Positions 17,499 to 27,188 of a stretch of 64,000 bases of DNA are shown here, in pieces; the first letter of the stretch is position 1, and every line of letters begins with the position of its first letter. The notes below the pieces were generated by a model. The model had not been told where the DNA came from. It ran no database searches and was given only the letters and a program-made list of their open reading frames with translations. The stretch spans positions 76,191 through 140,190 of the forward strand of contig NZ_LMTZ01000096.1 of assembly GCF_001456025.1 (NCBI RefSeq), written 5' to 3'. The DNA is from Mastigocoleus testarum BC008. Its GTDB lineage: Bacteria > Cyanobacteriota > Cyanobacteriia > Cyanobacteriales > Nostocaceae. The position numbers and the translations under genes are program-made.

Positions 17499-19937
17499 TT
17501 AACTTCTCAGTTCCACACCAAACTTCTCAACTAAAGTATCGCGAACCTTTTGATGTACTGGTTCGACTTCTGTATCAGTTAAAGTTCGATCCTCTGCACG
17601 ATAAATCAAGCGAAATGCTAAACTACGTTGTCCTGTGGGGACATTTTCCCCACGATATTCGTCAAATAATTCTACGGAATTAAGCAAACCCTTACCTGCT
17701 TTAGTAACTGCTTTTTCAATTTCAGCAACTCTAATATTCACAGGTGCATAGAAAGCTAAATCGCGATCGGAAGCGGGATAGTTGGAATAATTTTGGAATT
17801 GTGGAACCAGAATCTCATCGGAGTCAAGAGCATCTAAGAGTACTTCCAGATCCATCTGAAATACGTAGACTTCATCTGGTAAGCTACATTCTTGTCTAAA
17901 TTGGGGATGCAGTTGTCCAAAAATACCTAGCTTGTTACCGCCCAACCACAGGGAAGCAGTACGACCTGGATGAAAACGACCGTCGCTACAATCAGGTTGA
18001 TATTCGACCTGCAAACCCACCTTGTCAAAGACGCTTTCTAAAACTCCTTTGGCTTCGTACCAAGTCATAGGTTGTCTGCGATCGCTTCTAGTCCATCTAC
18101 TGGAAGTAGTATCGCCACCCATTATCCCAGCGATCGCTTCTTCTTCCTTCAAGCCATCCTCTGTTTCACAGAACAAGCTCCCAATTTCAAAACCGTTGAG
18201 ATCGCCGTTTCCTTGCTCTAGATTATACTTATAAGCATTAACTAACCCAAAAATTAAATCGGTTCGCAATGCTGAATACTCTGAAAGTAGGGGATTTGCT
18301 AATACTACTTGTCTTGATTCCCCTGGTTTGACCAAAGAATAGTGCATTAATTCCGTCAATCCTTCAGCACGGAATGCTGCACGCAAGCAGCGTTTTAATT
18401 CTTGGTCTAATGGTAAATAACCTGCTTCTGATTCTTCTGGTAGGGTATCGCAGAAGTTATCGTAACCATATAGACGAGCAATCTCTTCAATTAAATCGAT
18501 TTCTCGCTCCAAATCTCGATAACGATAGGAAGGAACGGAAACCATCCATCGTCCTTCATCTTCTAAAGTTAATTTACAACCCAATGTGGTGAGAATTCTT
18601 TCTACATCTTCGCTAGTTACTTCTGTATTTTCCTCTTGGGAGTTGGTTGGTCCTAAAATTTTATTTACGCGTTCCAAACGTAATTCAATAGAACGAGACC
18701 AATTAGAAGGATCTGGGCGACTGTCAGAAACAGCTTGGTAAATAATATTTCCACCAGTTAACTCTTGCAATAACAATAAAGCTCGATTACAGGAAATTTC
18801 CAATTCAGCACGATTTACTCCCCGTTCGTAACGACCGGAAGACTCGCTGCGCAAACCAACACTGCGGGAGGAACGACGAATCGGAACGTTATCAAACAAT
18901 GCAGCTTCTAATACTAGATTTTGGGTACCTTCATGGACCTCTGTTTCTTCTCCACCCATTACACCCGCGATCGCAACAGGTTTATCACCAGCAGTAATTA
19001 ATAAGTTTTGGGTGGAAAGTTTGCGCGTTTGACCATCTAAAGTCTTAATTTCTTCCCCCGCATTGGCAAAACGTACGCCAATGGTAATATTTTTCTTCCC
19101 ATCAGCCACAACCTGCAAGCGTTCTCGGTCGAAAGCATGTAACGGCTGTCCCCATTCCAACATTACATAATTAGTGATATCCACCACATTATTAATTGGT
19201 CGTACTCCAGCAGAACGCAAGCGTTGTTGCAACCAATCAGGAGATAATGATATTTTGACGTCTTCAATGACCGTACCAAAATATGCCGGACAAGCTTTTT
19301 TATCCTCCACATGAACATCTAAATTGCTTGTATCTTGGGAAAAAGTAACTTTCCCAGGTACTGGTAAACTGAGTTGTCCGCCAGTCAATGCAGCAACTTC
19401 CCTCGCTACACCGACCATACTTAAAGCATCAGCCCGATTTGCTGTGGTAGTTACATCCAAAACAACATCATCCAAACCCAAGAGGGGACGAACATCGCTA
19501 CCTAGTTGTAAATCTTCCCCAGTAAAAATGTGAATCCCGTCCACATCTGCAGGTAAACCAAGCTCTTTTAAGGAACAAATCATCCCGTAAGACTTAACCC
19601 CGCGTAATTTAGCAGGTTTAATTTTTAAATCTATATTGGGTAAGTAACAACCCACTGTTGCCACTGGTACATATATATTTGGACATACGTTGGGAGCGCC
19701 ACAAACAATATTTAAATTTTCACCAGTACCAACATCAACTTGACAGACACTCAACTTGTCTGCGTTTGGGTGGGGTTCTCGTTCTACAACTTTTCCCACT
19801 ACTACACCATTAGCCCAAGTCCGACGATCTTCAATATCTTCGACTTCAAACCCCGCCATTGTCAGAGTTTCAGCTAATTCTTCTGGGTTAAGTTTCAACT
19901 CTACCAGTTCCCGCAGCCAATTGAGAGAAATACGCAT
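17499..19937 (-). CDS. pheT: Phenylalanine-tRNA ligase beta subunit
   Basis: 812 residues, the usual bacterial length. It has the N-terminal tRNA-binding domain (PHPNADKLSVCQVDVG), the B3/B4 editing domain, the B5 domain (LTLEDEGRWMVSVPSYRYRDLEREIDLIEE region) and a C-terminal ferredoxin-fold anticodon-binding domain (NYSNYPASDRDLAFYAP to the end). With PheS it charges tRNA-Phe and edits mischarged Tyr. pheS is not in the window, as is common in cyanobacteria where the two genes are apart. Confidence 0.97.
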   Translation of the reverse strand: MRISLNWLRELVELKLNPEELAETLTMAGFEVEDIEDRRTWANGVVVGKVVEREPHPNADKLSVCQVDVGTGENLNIVCGAPNVCPNIYVPVATVGCYLPNIDLKIKPAKLRGVKSYGMICSLKELGLPADVDGIHIFTGEDLQLGSDVRPLLGLDDVVLDVTTTANRADALSMVGVAREVAALTGGQLSLPVPGKVTFSQDTSNLDVHVEDKKACPAYFGTVIEDVKISLSPDWLQQRLRSAGVRPINNVVDITNYVMLEWGQPLHAFDRERLQVVADGKKNITIGVRFANAGEEIKTLDGQTRKLSTQNLLITAGDKPVAIAGVMGGEETEVHEGTQNLVLEAALFDNVPIRRSSRSVGLRSESSGRYERGVNRAELEISCNRALLLLQELTGGNIIYQAVSDSRPDPSNWSRSIELRLERVNKILGPTNSQEENTEVTSEDVERILTTLGCKLTLEDEGRWMVSVPSYRYRDLEREIDLIEEIARLYGYDNFCDTLPEESEAGYLPLDQELKRCLRAAFRAEGLTELMHYSLVKPGESRQVVLANPLLSEYSALRTDLIFGLVNAYKYNLEQGNGDLNGFEIGSLFCETEDGLKEEEAIAGIMGGDTTSSRWTRSDRRQPMTWYEAKGVLESVFDKVGLQVEYQPDCSDGRFHPGRTASLWLGGNKLGIFGQLHPQFRQECSLPDEVYVFQMDLEVLLDALDSDEILVPQFQNYSNYPASDRDLAFYAPVNIRVAEIEKAVTKAGKGLLNSVELFDEYRGENVPTGQRSLAFRLIYRAEDRTLTDTEVEPVHQKVRDTLVEKFGVELRS

Positions 19938-20003
19938 AAAATTTGCTGACTAGTTCTAAAAATTTTAATGATTCCTCTAATTGTATGCAGAATTCACTAC
20001 TCA

Positions 20004-20024
20004 TTGGTCACTTGTCACTGGTCA
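20004..20024. repeat. Heptamer STRR (TTGGTCA type)
   Basis: Three heptamers (TTGGTCA, CTTGTCA, CTGGTCA) between pheT and the CheY-like gene. They are the same kind of period-7 repeat as at the left window edge. Confidence 0.65.
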
Positions 20025-20041
20025 TTTATTCCTTGCCATTT

Positions 20042-20446
20042 TTAGGAAACAGTTGTTCGTATATGACTAACTATTGGCGTTCGAGAATCTAAAACCGATT
20101 TTAATGCCTGAATTAATTCTTGCTTGCTGAAGGGTTTAGTCAAGTAAATATCTGCGCCCTGTCTCATTCCCCAAATTTTATCTATTTGTTTGTTTTTGGA
20201 ACTGCAAATAATAATTGGTAAATTTTGGGTGACTGGGTTTCGTTTTAACTGGCGACAAAATTCAAAGCCACTCATTCCCGGCATTACAACGTCAGTGAGG
20301 ATTACATCGGGTTGATAACTTTCTGCTTTGAGTAATGCATCTTTAGCATCGCTAGCAGTAATCACATGATAACCACCATCTTGTAAATAAACATTCATCA
20401 ACTCCAACTGCGATGGAGTGTCGTCGACAACCAAAACTGTAGCCAT
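20042..20446 (-). CDS. CheY-like response regulator (PixH/PilH type)
   Basis: 134 residues, a single receiver domain. The acidic pocket VVDDT is at 7-10, the phosphoacceptor Asp52 lies in DVILTDVVMPGMSG, and Lys104 lies in YLTKPF. Length and sequence resemble PixH/HmpB-type regulators of cyanobacterial chemotaxis-like clusters. It follows the PATAN-REC gene by 176 bp on the same strand, the pixG-pixH order, but pheT comes next, so the CheW, MCP and CheA genes usually found with them are missing here. Its kinase must be encoded elsewhere. Confidence 0.9.
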   Translation of the reverse strand: MATVLVVDDTPSQLELMNVYLQDGGYHVITASDAKDALLKAESYQPDVILTDVVMPGMSGFEFCRQLKRNPVTQNLPIIICSSKNKQIDKIWGMRQGADIYLTKPFSKQELIQALKSVLDSRTPIVSHIRTTVS

Positions 20447-20622
20447 ACAAGTACCCCCAATAAATCATTAGAATGGATAATTTTTGGACATCAATAATGT
20501 TGATAAACTTACATAATTACTTAATAAAAAATACTTATTAGTATTCACTATTAGTAATATATATTTCTCAACTCATCCTTAAAATTAAGCATTAATCATG
20601 AAATAATCAAGCCCAAAAATCA

Positions 20623-22002
20623 TCAAGTCAAATGCATGAATACCATTTTTAATAAATCAGCTCGAGTGAAGGGCTTAGTTAGATATCCAGATGCACCTAC
20701 AAGTCTTGCCTTAACTTTGTCGACAATTCCCTTACTCCCAGTAACCATAATGATGGGAGTTTTCTTAAACATGGAGTTATTGCGAATGATTCGACATAGT
20801 TCGTAACCATCAATTCCTTCCATGTGCAAATCTAATAGAATCAAGTCTGGTTTGTAGCGAATGATCAACATCACAGCCTTGACTGGATCGTTAATCGTAA
20901 CCACAGAGAAGTTTTCGTCTTCCAAGAAGCGACTAATTTCTTTAAGAAATGTGGGACTGTCATCTACTGAAACTATGGTGTAGTTCTTCTTCCCAGTATT
21001 TTTTGCTGGCTTGCCTTTGCGAGAATTATGACTTGGTTTAGTTGCTGTAGTAGAATATTTTATATTTTCTTCTCTTGAAGGAGGAATTTGAACCTCTTCT
21101 TCAGTCGCAACCAAATTAGTAATAGGTAAAATTACATTATTAATCGGAGTTACTTTATTATGTAATTCCTTTATATCAACAACTTGATACTTATTTAATT
21201 GATGATGATAAATTTGTGCTTTTAATCTTTCATCAAAAGTTTTTGGTAACTTATCAAAAGGAGGATCTGGTTCGTGTAATAAAATTGAACCATTAAGAAT
21301 ATAGGGATACAAACTGTGAGTTAACTGTACTTCATCTTGGTTCATAATTACTGCAAGATGTCGCAAGCTAAATCCTTTCATCCAGTTGGCTAATTTTTGT
21401 TGAATTCCTGGTAAATTTCCATGATTACCATCTGCCTTCATCAATAAATAAGGACGTTGAAAAGGAGATGTAATTTGGGGTGCAAATGACCGCCAATGCT
21501 GCAATCGCTCTTGTGAATAAACAAGTAACTTATCTATACTTAACTTACTTAAAACTGGAACCCTGCCATCAAAAAGACTTAGCTCGTACTTACCTTCTTT
21601 AACTAAAATAAATGACTCTATAACCTCTTTAACAAGTTCTTGAATGATTAAAGCTGCTTGTGTCGGTTGTAGATATTTTTCATTGAGCAACCAAGAAATA
21701 GCTTCATATTCTGGATGCATTAAAGGCGGAATGTGGGTATCAGATTCAAACTTCAGCCGAACTTGTGCCCGCACTTCTTTGTCCAATGTGGGAACTTGAT
21801 AACTCAGACGACGCAGATGACGCTCTAATCGGTCGAAAGGTTCCACAGAATGGGTAGCATAAATAATTTTCCCATTTTCTATATAAATCGTCCAATTAAT
21901 TGATTGACTGAACGCTTGCAAAAAAACATTTTCAGAGGCATTCGTTAGGTGTCTTAGCAAGCTCGGCGGACGCAGTTTCGTAAATGTACCTAAATTTTTC
22001 AT
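20623..22002 (-). CDS. PATAN-domain response regulator (PatA/PixG-like)
   Basis: 459 residues. The N-terminal half (about 1-260) matches the PATAN region: it opens LRPPSLLRHLT and contains WTIYIENGKIIYATHSVEPFD. A Ser/Lys-rich linker leads to a C-terminal receiver domain (about 340-459) with SVDDSP, phosphoacceptor Asp in LILLDLHMEGIDG and YLTKPFTRADL. PatA family members act in heterocyst patterning, PixG/HmpA in phototaxis or hormogonium motility; sequence alone does not choose. Divergent from the vWA gene. Confidence 0.85.
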   Translation of the reverse strand: MKNLGTFTKLRPPSLLRHLTNASENVFLQAFSQSINWTIYIENGKIIYATHSVEPFDRLERHLRRLSYQVPTLDKEVRAQVRLKFESDTHIPPLMHPEYEAISWLLNEKYLQPTQAALIIQELVKEVIESFILVKEGKYELSLFDGRVPVLSKLSIDKLLVYSQERLQHWRSFAPQITSPFQRPYLLMKADGNHGNLPGIQQKLANWMKGFSLRHLAVIMNQDEVQLTHSLYPYILNGSILLHEPDPPFDKLPKTFDERLKAQIYHHQLNKYQVVDIKELHNKVTPINNVILPITNLVATEEEVQIPPSREENIKYSTTATKPSHNSRKGKPAKNTGKKNYTIVSVDDSPTFLKEISRFLEDENFSVVTINDPVKAVMLIIRYKPDLILLDLHMEGIDGYELCRIIRNNSMFKKTPIIMVTGSKGIVDKVKARLVGASGYLTKPFTRADLLKMVFMHLT

Positions 22003-22594
22003 CTACTTAGAGGTTATGATTCTAACTACAAAAAAAGCCAAAAAATATACATAGCTACGAAACAGGACTTTGCGTTTCCAAACACCCAAGCACAAACACA
22101 CTATCCACAAACGCACCCACAATAAAAGTTATATCCGATTATCTTTTTAACTGCTCGCTCCCACAGGCATTCTCAGTGGTTTTCAATGTTTTTTTAATGT
22201 AAATATTTAAAATTATATTTCTGTAGTATTCAATCTGACTATATGAATTACAGTTAATTAGTTCATGTAAAATCAGTCTTTTCTACACAGAATCTTTAAA
22301 TACATGTAGGAACTAAGTTGTGAGGCTATTGTATTCTATATTTGTGTACAAATTACCGTGAATACACTATCAGAGAAAGTAAATTTATCTGTACTATTCA
22401 CTTTTATACAAACATATTTTCGTTAAGATTTCTTTAAAGTGTGAGGTATTCCTGTAGTATTATTTTTTTTTAATGAAAAGTAAGTTAATAAGGGACAAGC
22501 ACCAAAAAAGATTTAATCTTATTGGGGCTTTGAAATTATATACTTTTATCTGAAGGAAATTAAGCTTTGGAGTTTAATATAGCAGCACAAAGTT
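22003..22594. other. Intergenic region, 0.59 kb (divergent promoters)
   Basis: Separates the PATAN-REC gene from the vWA/PP2C/kinase operon and should hold both promoters. AT-rich; I found no convincing dyad or RNA gene. Confidence 0.4.
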
Positions 22595-23269
22595 ATGCTC
22601 GACACATTAAAACTTGATGAAGTAGTTGAATTTGCTGAAAATCCAGAGCCGCGTTGTCCTTGTGTCTTGTTACTAGATACGTCTGGTTCGATGCAGGGAA
22701 TGCCTATCGAAGCTCTGAATCAAGGTCTGCTCAGTTTTAAAGATGAGTTGACTAAAAGTTCTTTGGCGTCCAGAAGGGTCGAAGTAGCTATCATAACTTT
22801 TGATAGTAATGTAAATGTCGTCCAAGACTTTGTGACTGCCGATCAGTTTAATCCACCCATACTTACAGCTCAAGGGCTTACAACTATGGGGTCAGGGATT
22901 AATAAATCCTTGGATATAATTCAAGAGCGGAAAGCCCAATATCGTTCTAATGGTATTGCTTATTATCGCCCTTGGGTTTTTATGATCACAGATGGCGAAC
23001 CCCAAGGCGAGATGGATGATATCGTAGAGCAGGCGTCGCGTCGCTTGCAAGCGGATGAAGCTAATAAACGCGTGGCATTTTTCACTGTAGGTGTTGAAAA
23101 TGCTAATATGACGCGTTTGAATCAAATCTCTGTACGCACACCTTTAAAATTAGAGGGCTTAAATTTTGTAGAGATGTTTGTTTGGCTTTCAGCTAGTATG
23201 TCGACGGTATCCCAATCAAAGGTGGACGAGCAAGTCGCACTACCACCCATTGGTTGGAACTCGGTATAA
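22595..23269 (+). CDS. vWA-domain protein, TerY-like
   Basis: 224 residues, one von Willebrand factor A domain with a complete metal-ion-dependent adhesion site: DTSGS (Asp28, Ser30, Ser32), a Thr in LTTMGSG, and ITDGEPQGE. It closely fits TerY-type vWA proteins. First gene of a three-gene operon with a PP2C phosphatase (50-bp gap) and a kinase, the TerY-P triad known from comparative genomics of Ter stress systems. It may present or recognise a phosphorylated partner. Cytosolic, no signal peptide. Confidence 0.9.
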   Translation: MLDTLKLDEVVEFAENPEPRCPCVLLLDTSGSMQGMPIEALNQGLLSFKDELTKSSLASRRVEVAIITFDSNVNVVQDFVTADQFNPPILTAQGLTTMGSGINKSLDIIQERKAQYRSNGIAYYRPWVFMITDGEPQGEMDDIVEQASRRLQADEANKRVAFFTVGVENANMTRLNQISVRTPLKLEGLNFVEMFVWLSASMSTVSQSKVDEQVALPPIGWNSV

Positions 23270-23319
23270 CATAAAGTTCGCGACGACCGAATGCACCCAC
23301 AACTGTTAGAAAACTGTTT

Positions 23320-24099
23320 ATGGAAATTTCGGAGCAAATACTTAATTGGCGGGTAGTTGCTGCATCGGTATGTGGTACTAGTCACGTAAAGAACAAGCAG
23401 TTGTGTCAAGATGCTCATCATTGGCAATTGTTGTCAGACAATATCTTGGTGGCAGCAGCCGCAGATGGTGCAGGTTCTGCAATCCAGGGCAAAGTTGGAG
23501 CAATGATTGCTGTGGAAACTGCGGTCGAGAGTATTTCTAATAAAGAGATTACTCAAGAAACACTGGTTGATGATGCACTAGTGCGATCGGTTTTGGCAGA
23601 AGCAATGCTTTCAGCAGCAAAAGCTGTAGAGGAAGAAGCAATAGCTTGCGAGAAGCTGCCAATGGATTTGGCGACTACTTTGATTATTATGATTGCTACA
23701 CCCGAACTTGTTGCGGTGGCACAAGTGGGCGATGGTGTAGCAGTAGCAAAGGATGAGGGGGGTAATTTGCTAGCACTTACTATCCCTGATAACGGTGAAT
23801 ATATAAATGAGACCACATTTTTGACTTCTCCAACTGCACTAGAAACTGCACAATTGAAGATATGGCGTCAACCTATAGTCAACGTTGGTATGATTACAGA
23901 CGGGTTGGAAATGTTAGCCATGAACATGGCTGTTGGTGCACCTCACAAACCTTTTTTCATGCCATTATTTGAGTTTGTCGCCAATGCTCAAGATAAGTCC
24001 GTAGCTCAAGAACAACTAGTCAGGTTTCTACGTTCGGATAAAATAACCCAGCGTACTGATGATGACTTAACTTTGATCATAGGTGCATTGAGAGACTAG
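23320..24099 (+). CDS. PP2C-family Ser/Thr protein phosphatase
   Basis: 259 residues. Metal-binding motifs of PPM/PP2C phosphatases are kept: CQDAHHW near the N-terminus, AAADGAGSA, VAQVGDGVAVA, MITDGLE and a closing TDDDLTLIIGAL. It should be an active Mn/Mg-dependent phosphatase, probably reversing the action of the kinase encoded next. Second gene of the triad. Confidence 0.92.
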   Translation: MEISEQILNWRVVAASVCGTSHVKNKQLCQDAHHWQLLSDNILVAAAADGAGSAIQGKVGAMIAVETAVESISNKEITQETLVDDALVRSVLAEAMLSAAKAVEEEAIACEKLPMDLATTLIIMIATPELVAVAQVGDGVAVAKDEGGNLLALTIPDNGEYINETTFLTSPTALETAQLKIWRQPIVNVGMITDGLEMLAMNMAVGAPHKPFFMPLFEFVANAQDKSVAQEQLVRFLRSDKITQRTDDDLTLIIGALRD

Positions 24100-24131
24100 C
24101 TAGTTTTTGAACTATCTAGTTTTTGAACTAT
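24100..24131. repeat. Perfect 16-bp tandem repeat
   Basis: CTAGTTTTTGAACTAT occurs twice in direct tandem right after the phosphatase stop codon, in the 76-bp spacer before the kinase gene. It may be a slippage product; a regulatory role is not evident. Confidence 0.85.
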
Positions 24132-24175
24132 GAGAATAATCTATTTTTTATCTTCTGTTTCACCCAAATCATATC

Positions 24176-26359
24176 ATGCAGGTACTACGTCGTCTTCCTG
24201 ACAACAAGAATATTGCGATTAATCTCACAGTCAGTTTAGGACGTGGTGGGGAAGCTTGTGTTTATGCTGTACCCACTGATGGCAGTTCGGTGGCAAAAAT
24301 TTATCATAAACAGACTGAAGAGCAGGGTCATAAGCTTGAAGTAATGATTGCCCACCCCCCAGACAACCCCACAGCGAGTTTGGGTCATATTTCTATTGCT
24401 TGGCCTACCGAAGCGTTATATTCAAGCGATGGAACCGATCGGATTGTTGGCTTTTTGATGCCACGCCTGAGAGGAATGCGTCCAATCATCGATTTTTATA
24501 ACCCCAGAACGCGACGACAACATTGTCCTTTATTCAATTATCAGTATCTGCTCCGTACTGCTCGTAATATGGCGGCAGCATTCGCATCATTACATACAAG
24601 TGGTTATTGTATAGGGGATGTCAATGAGTCAAACATACTTGTTAGTGATGCTGCCCTAGTTACAGTAGTTGACACTGATTCGTTCCAAGTTTCAGACCCC
24701 AGCCATAAAACTGTCTACCGTTGTAAAGTGGGTAAACCGGAATTTACCCCACCAGAACTACAAAATAAAAACTTCGGTCAGCACGAACGTAGCGAAACTC
24801 ATGATTTATTTGGGTTGGGAGTGTTAATATTTCAGTTATTGATGGAAGGGACACATCCATTCTCCGGCATATATCAAGGCACAGGAGAACCTCCAGCTTA
24901 CGAAGCTCGTATTGCGGAAGGTCATTTTACGTACAGTCAGGGACGGAGAGTCCCGTATGTAGCTACTCCAATTGCACCAAATTGGGAAATTCTCCATCCG
25001 ACTTTGCAACAACTGTTTGTTCGTTGTTTTGAGGATGGTCATTACGATCCTAAATTACGTCCTAGCGCTCAACATTGGCTGCTAGCACTTGCAGAAGCAG
25101 AAGAAGCTTTAGTTACTTGTTCTAGTAATCCTCAGCACATACATAGTAATCATTTACATAAATGTCCTTGGTGCGAGAGAACTTCTCGCTTGGGAGGACG
25201 CGATCCATTCCCGTCACCAGAAGCAATTGCGGCTAAGGAGCACCTAAAACCTAGAATTAAGTCAAAAAGACCTTCCTATCAGCCTCAGAGGATACCACAG
25301 AATACTACCATTCCTTGGAAAGCCACAAACTTTCCCCAAAGGGTAAGTGCTCAAAATGTTCCTTATTACCAACCGATCAAAAAGCGTCGACTATATCCGA
25401 TGATGTTTTGTTTGATTGGCTTTGGTCTTTTAGGTTATCTGGATTGGATGATAAAACTTACTAATCGTCCATTCATTTCTCAGAGTGCTTATACGCAACA
25501 ACTTTTACAACAAAATCAAGCTTCAGCTAATAATTATACTTTTGATGATTATTACAAACAGGGTCATGCTCTCTATAAAATTCGAAATTATCAAGAAGCT
25601 GTAGATAGATTCAGTAAAGCGATTGAGAAAAAAAGTGAGCATTCTAAAGCTTATGTAAATCGTGGGAATGCCCATTACAACCTCAAAGAATATCAAGCAG
25701 CTTTAGCAGACTATAACAAAGCAATAGAAATTAACCCCTCAGAAATTAAAGCCTATGTCAACAGGGGTAATGTTCACCACATGCTCGCTGAATATAGCAC
25801 CGACCCTGACGAAGAATACAAGCTCGCGATCGCAGATTATGATCGGGCACTAGATATAAATAGTAAGGACGCTGAAGCATTTATTAGACGCGGAATAGTA
25901 CGTTCCCAAATGGCTAAATATAGTGGGGACTCACAACATGATTTTAAGAAAGCAATCAACGACTTTAATTATGCTATAAATATCAGCCCAAAACGAGCAG
26001 AAGCTTACTATCAGCGTGGTTTACTCCGCTATCAAATTGCACAGTATAGCAGTAGTTTTGAGTCTGAGTATAAACAAGCTATTAATGATTTTTCTAAAGC
26101 ATTAAAAATTAACTCTCGTTTGGCAAAAGTTTACTTAAAACGTGGTGTAGTTCGTTATGAACTTGCACAATATGGTTTAGCTAAGGCAGGGAAAAATCAT
26201 AAGAAGGCAGTTGATGATTTACAAAAAGCTGCGAAGATTTCCTTAGAGCAGGAAGATATGGATAGCTACCAACAAGCACTCAGTAGTATTTGTGTGGTCC
26301 TGGAGAATAGGTGTGATACTTTCTTCCAAAATAGCAGCGTACTTGGTAAAAGTAGCTAG
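24176..26359 (+). CDS. Membrane-anchored Ser/Thr kinase-like protein with C-terminal TPRs
   Basis: 727 residues. The kinase domain (about 12-305) has the Gly loop LGRGGEACVY and Lys41, but a divergent catalytic loop (GDVNESN, Asp148 and Asn153) and DTD (Asp166) instead of DFG, as in kinases paired with TerY. A short CPWCERT motif (330-336) could be half of a zinc site. A membrane segment (about 407-425) is followed by five or so TPRs (about 455-690) with unusual spacers such as AEYSTDPDEEYKLAI. Third gene of the triad. Likely a membrane-tethered kinase whose TPR part lies across the membrane or binds partners; topology is inferred. Confidence 0.88.
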   Translation: MQVLRRLPDNKNIAINLTVSLGRGGEACVYAVPTDGSSVAKIYHKQTEEQGHKLEVMIAHPPDNPTASLGHISIAWPTEALYSSDGTDRIVGFLMPRLRGMRPIIDFYNPRTRRQHCPLFNYQYLLRTARNMAAAFASLHTSGYCIGDVNESNILVSDAALVTVVDTDSFQVSDPSHKTVYRCKVGKPEFTPPELQNKNFGQHERSETHDLFGLGVLIFQLLMEGTHPFSGIYQGTGEPPAYEARIAEGHFTYSQGRRVPYVATPIAPNWEILHPTLQQLFVRCFEDGHYDPKLRPSAQHWLLALAEAEEALVTCSSNPQHIHSNHLHKCPWCERTSRLGGRDPFPSPEAIAAKEHLKPRIKSKRPSYQPQRIPQNTTIPWKATNFPQRVSAQNVPYYQPIKKRRLYPMMFCLIGFGLLGYLDWMIKLTNRPFISQSAYTQQLLQQNQASANNYTFDDYYKQGHALYKIRNYQEAVDRFSKAIEKKSEHSKAYVNRGNAHYNLKEYQAALADYNKAIEINPSEIKAYVNRGNVHHMLAEYSTDPDEEYKLAIADYDRALDINSKDAEAFIRRGIVRSQMAKYSGDSQHDFKKAINDFNYAINISPKRAEAYYQRGLLRYQIAQYSSSFESEYKQAINDFSKALKINSRLAKVYLKRGVVRYELAQYGLAKAGKNHKKAVDDLQKAAKISLEQEDMDSYQQALSSICVVLENRCDTFFQNSSVLGKSS

Positions 26360-27188
26360 TTAAAATAATTTTTAGGAATATCACTTTCATTCATATCATT
26401 TTCATATTACTTTCATGGGTGTCATCTATTTATTAGGAGTTCTATTTAATAGGTTAAAAAATCAAATAAAAAATTAAATGTTTTAGGTATTCAATTAGGA
26501 ATTTGACATATCATCTATATGATACAAATTTTTTGATTTGAATTTTATTAACAGAAGCTGTATCAGCAAAAGTTAAAAATGAATTTAGGTAATATCCTCA
26601 AGTATTCCGCTTTCCAAAATAGGACAGCGGTTTTTTAATTGATTTTCTTTTCTTTACAGATTAGATACTTTACAGATTAGATATGTGTAATAAAGTTTAT
26701 TGTCAGTTTTTGTATAAATAAAAACCCTTGATTGAATGAAATTTAGTTTTTCCCAAAGTTCCTTGCAAGAAAATAAATGTAATAATCTATGAGAGTTAAG
26801 ATTGATTATTAACAAAAGGTTTGCATAATAGCATCAATTATTTCAAAGATAAAAATATAACCATTTTTTCTCATAACACCCAGATTTTTTGTAAAAGAAT
26901 TTTAATACAAAATTATTTTATACATTTCAATATTTTTATTTAAAAATACTTGTATATTTCGAGCTTGATTAAGTACTTCAGTGTTAATATCGTGTGTATT
27001 ATATTTTTAGTAAACTTTTTCAATTTTTCACACACTAAACTATTTTATTTACCTTTTCTTTATCCCTGTGGATAATAATATAGTTAAATTTATTACTAAC
27101 AAAATTAATATTTATTTTTGTATTGTAATAAAATTCAGCAGTTTTATACTAATCTGCTCAATATGCAAATAAAATTAGAGGTAGTTTT
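26360..27188. other. Intergenic region, 0.83 kb, upstream of the HEP-type island
   Basis: Very AT-rich, no supported ORF. Apart from the terminator at 26607-26636 I see no clear element. It should carry the promoter for the first polysaccharide gene; I did not find a perfect GTA-N8-TAC NtcA box. Confidence 0.4.
26607..26636 (+). terminator. Rho-independent-like terminator
   Basis: CCGCT (26607-26611) pairs with AGCGG (26626-26630), with CC/GG pairing inside, followed by six Ts. It lies about 250 bp after the kinase stop, so it ends either a long 3' UTR or an unannotated short transcript. Confidence 0.65.
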
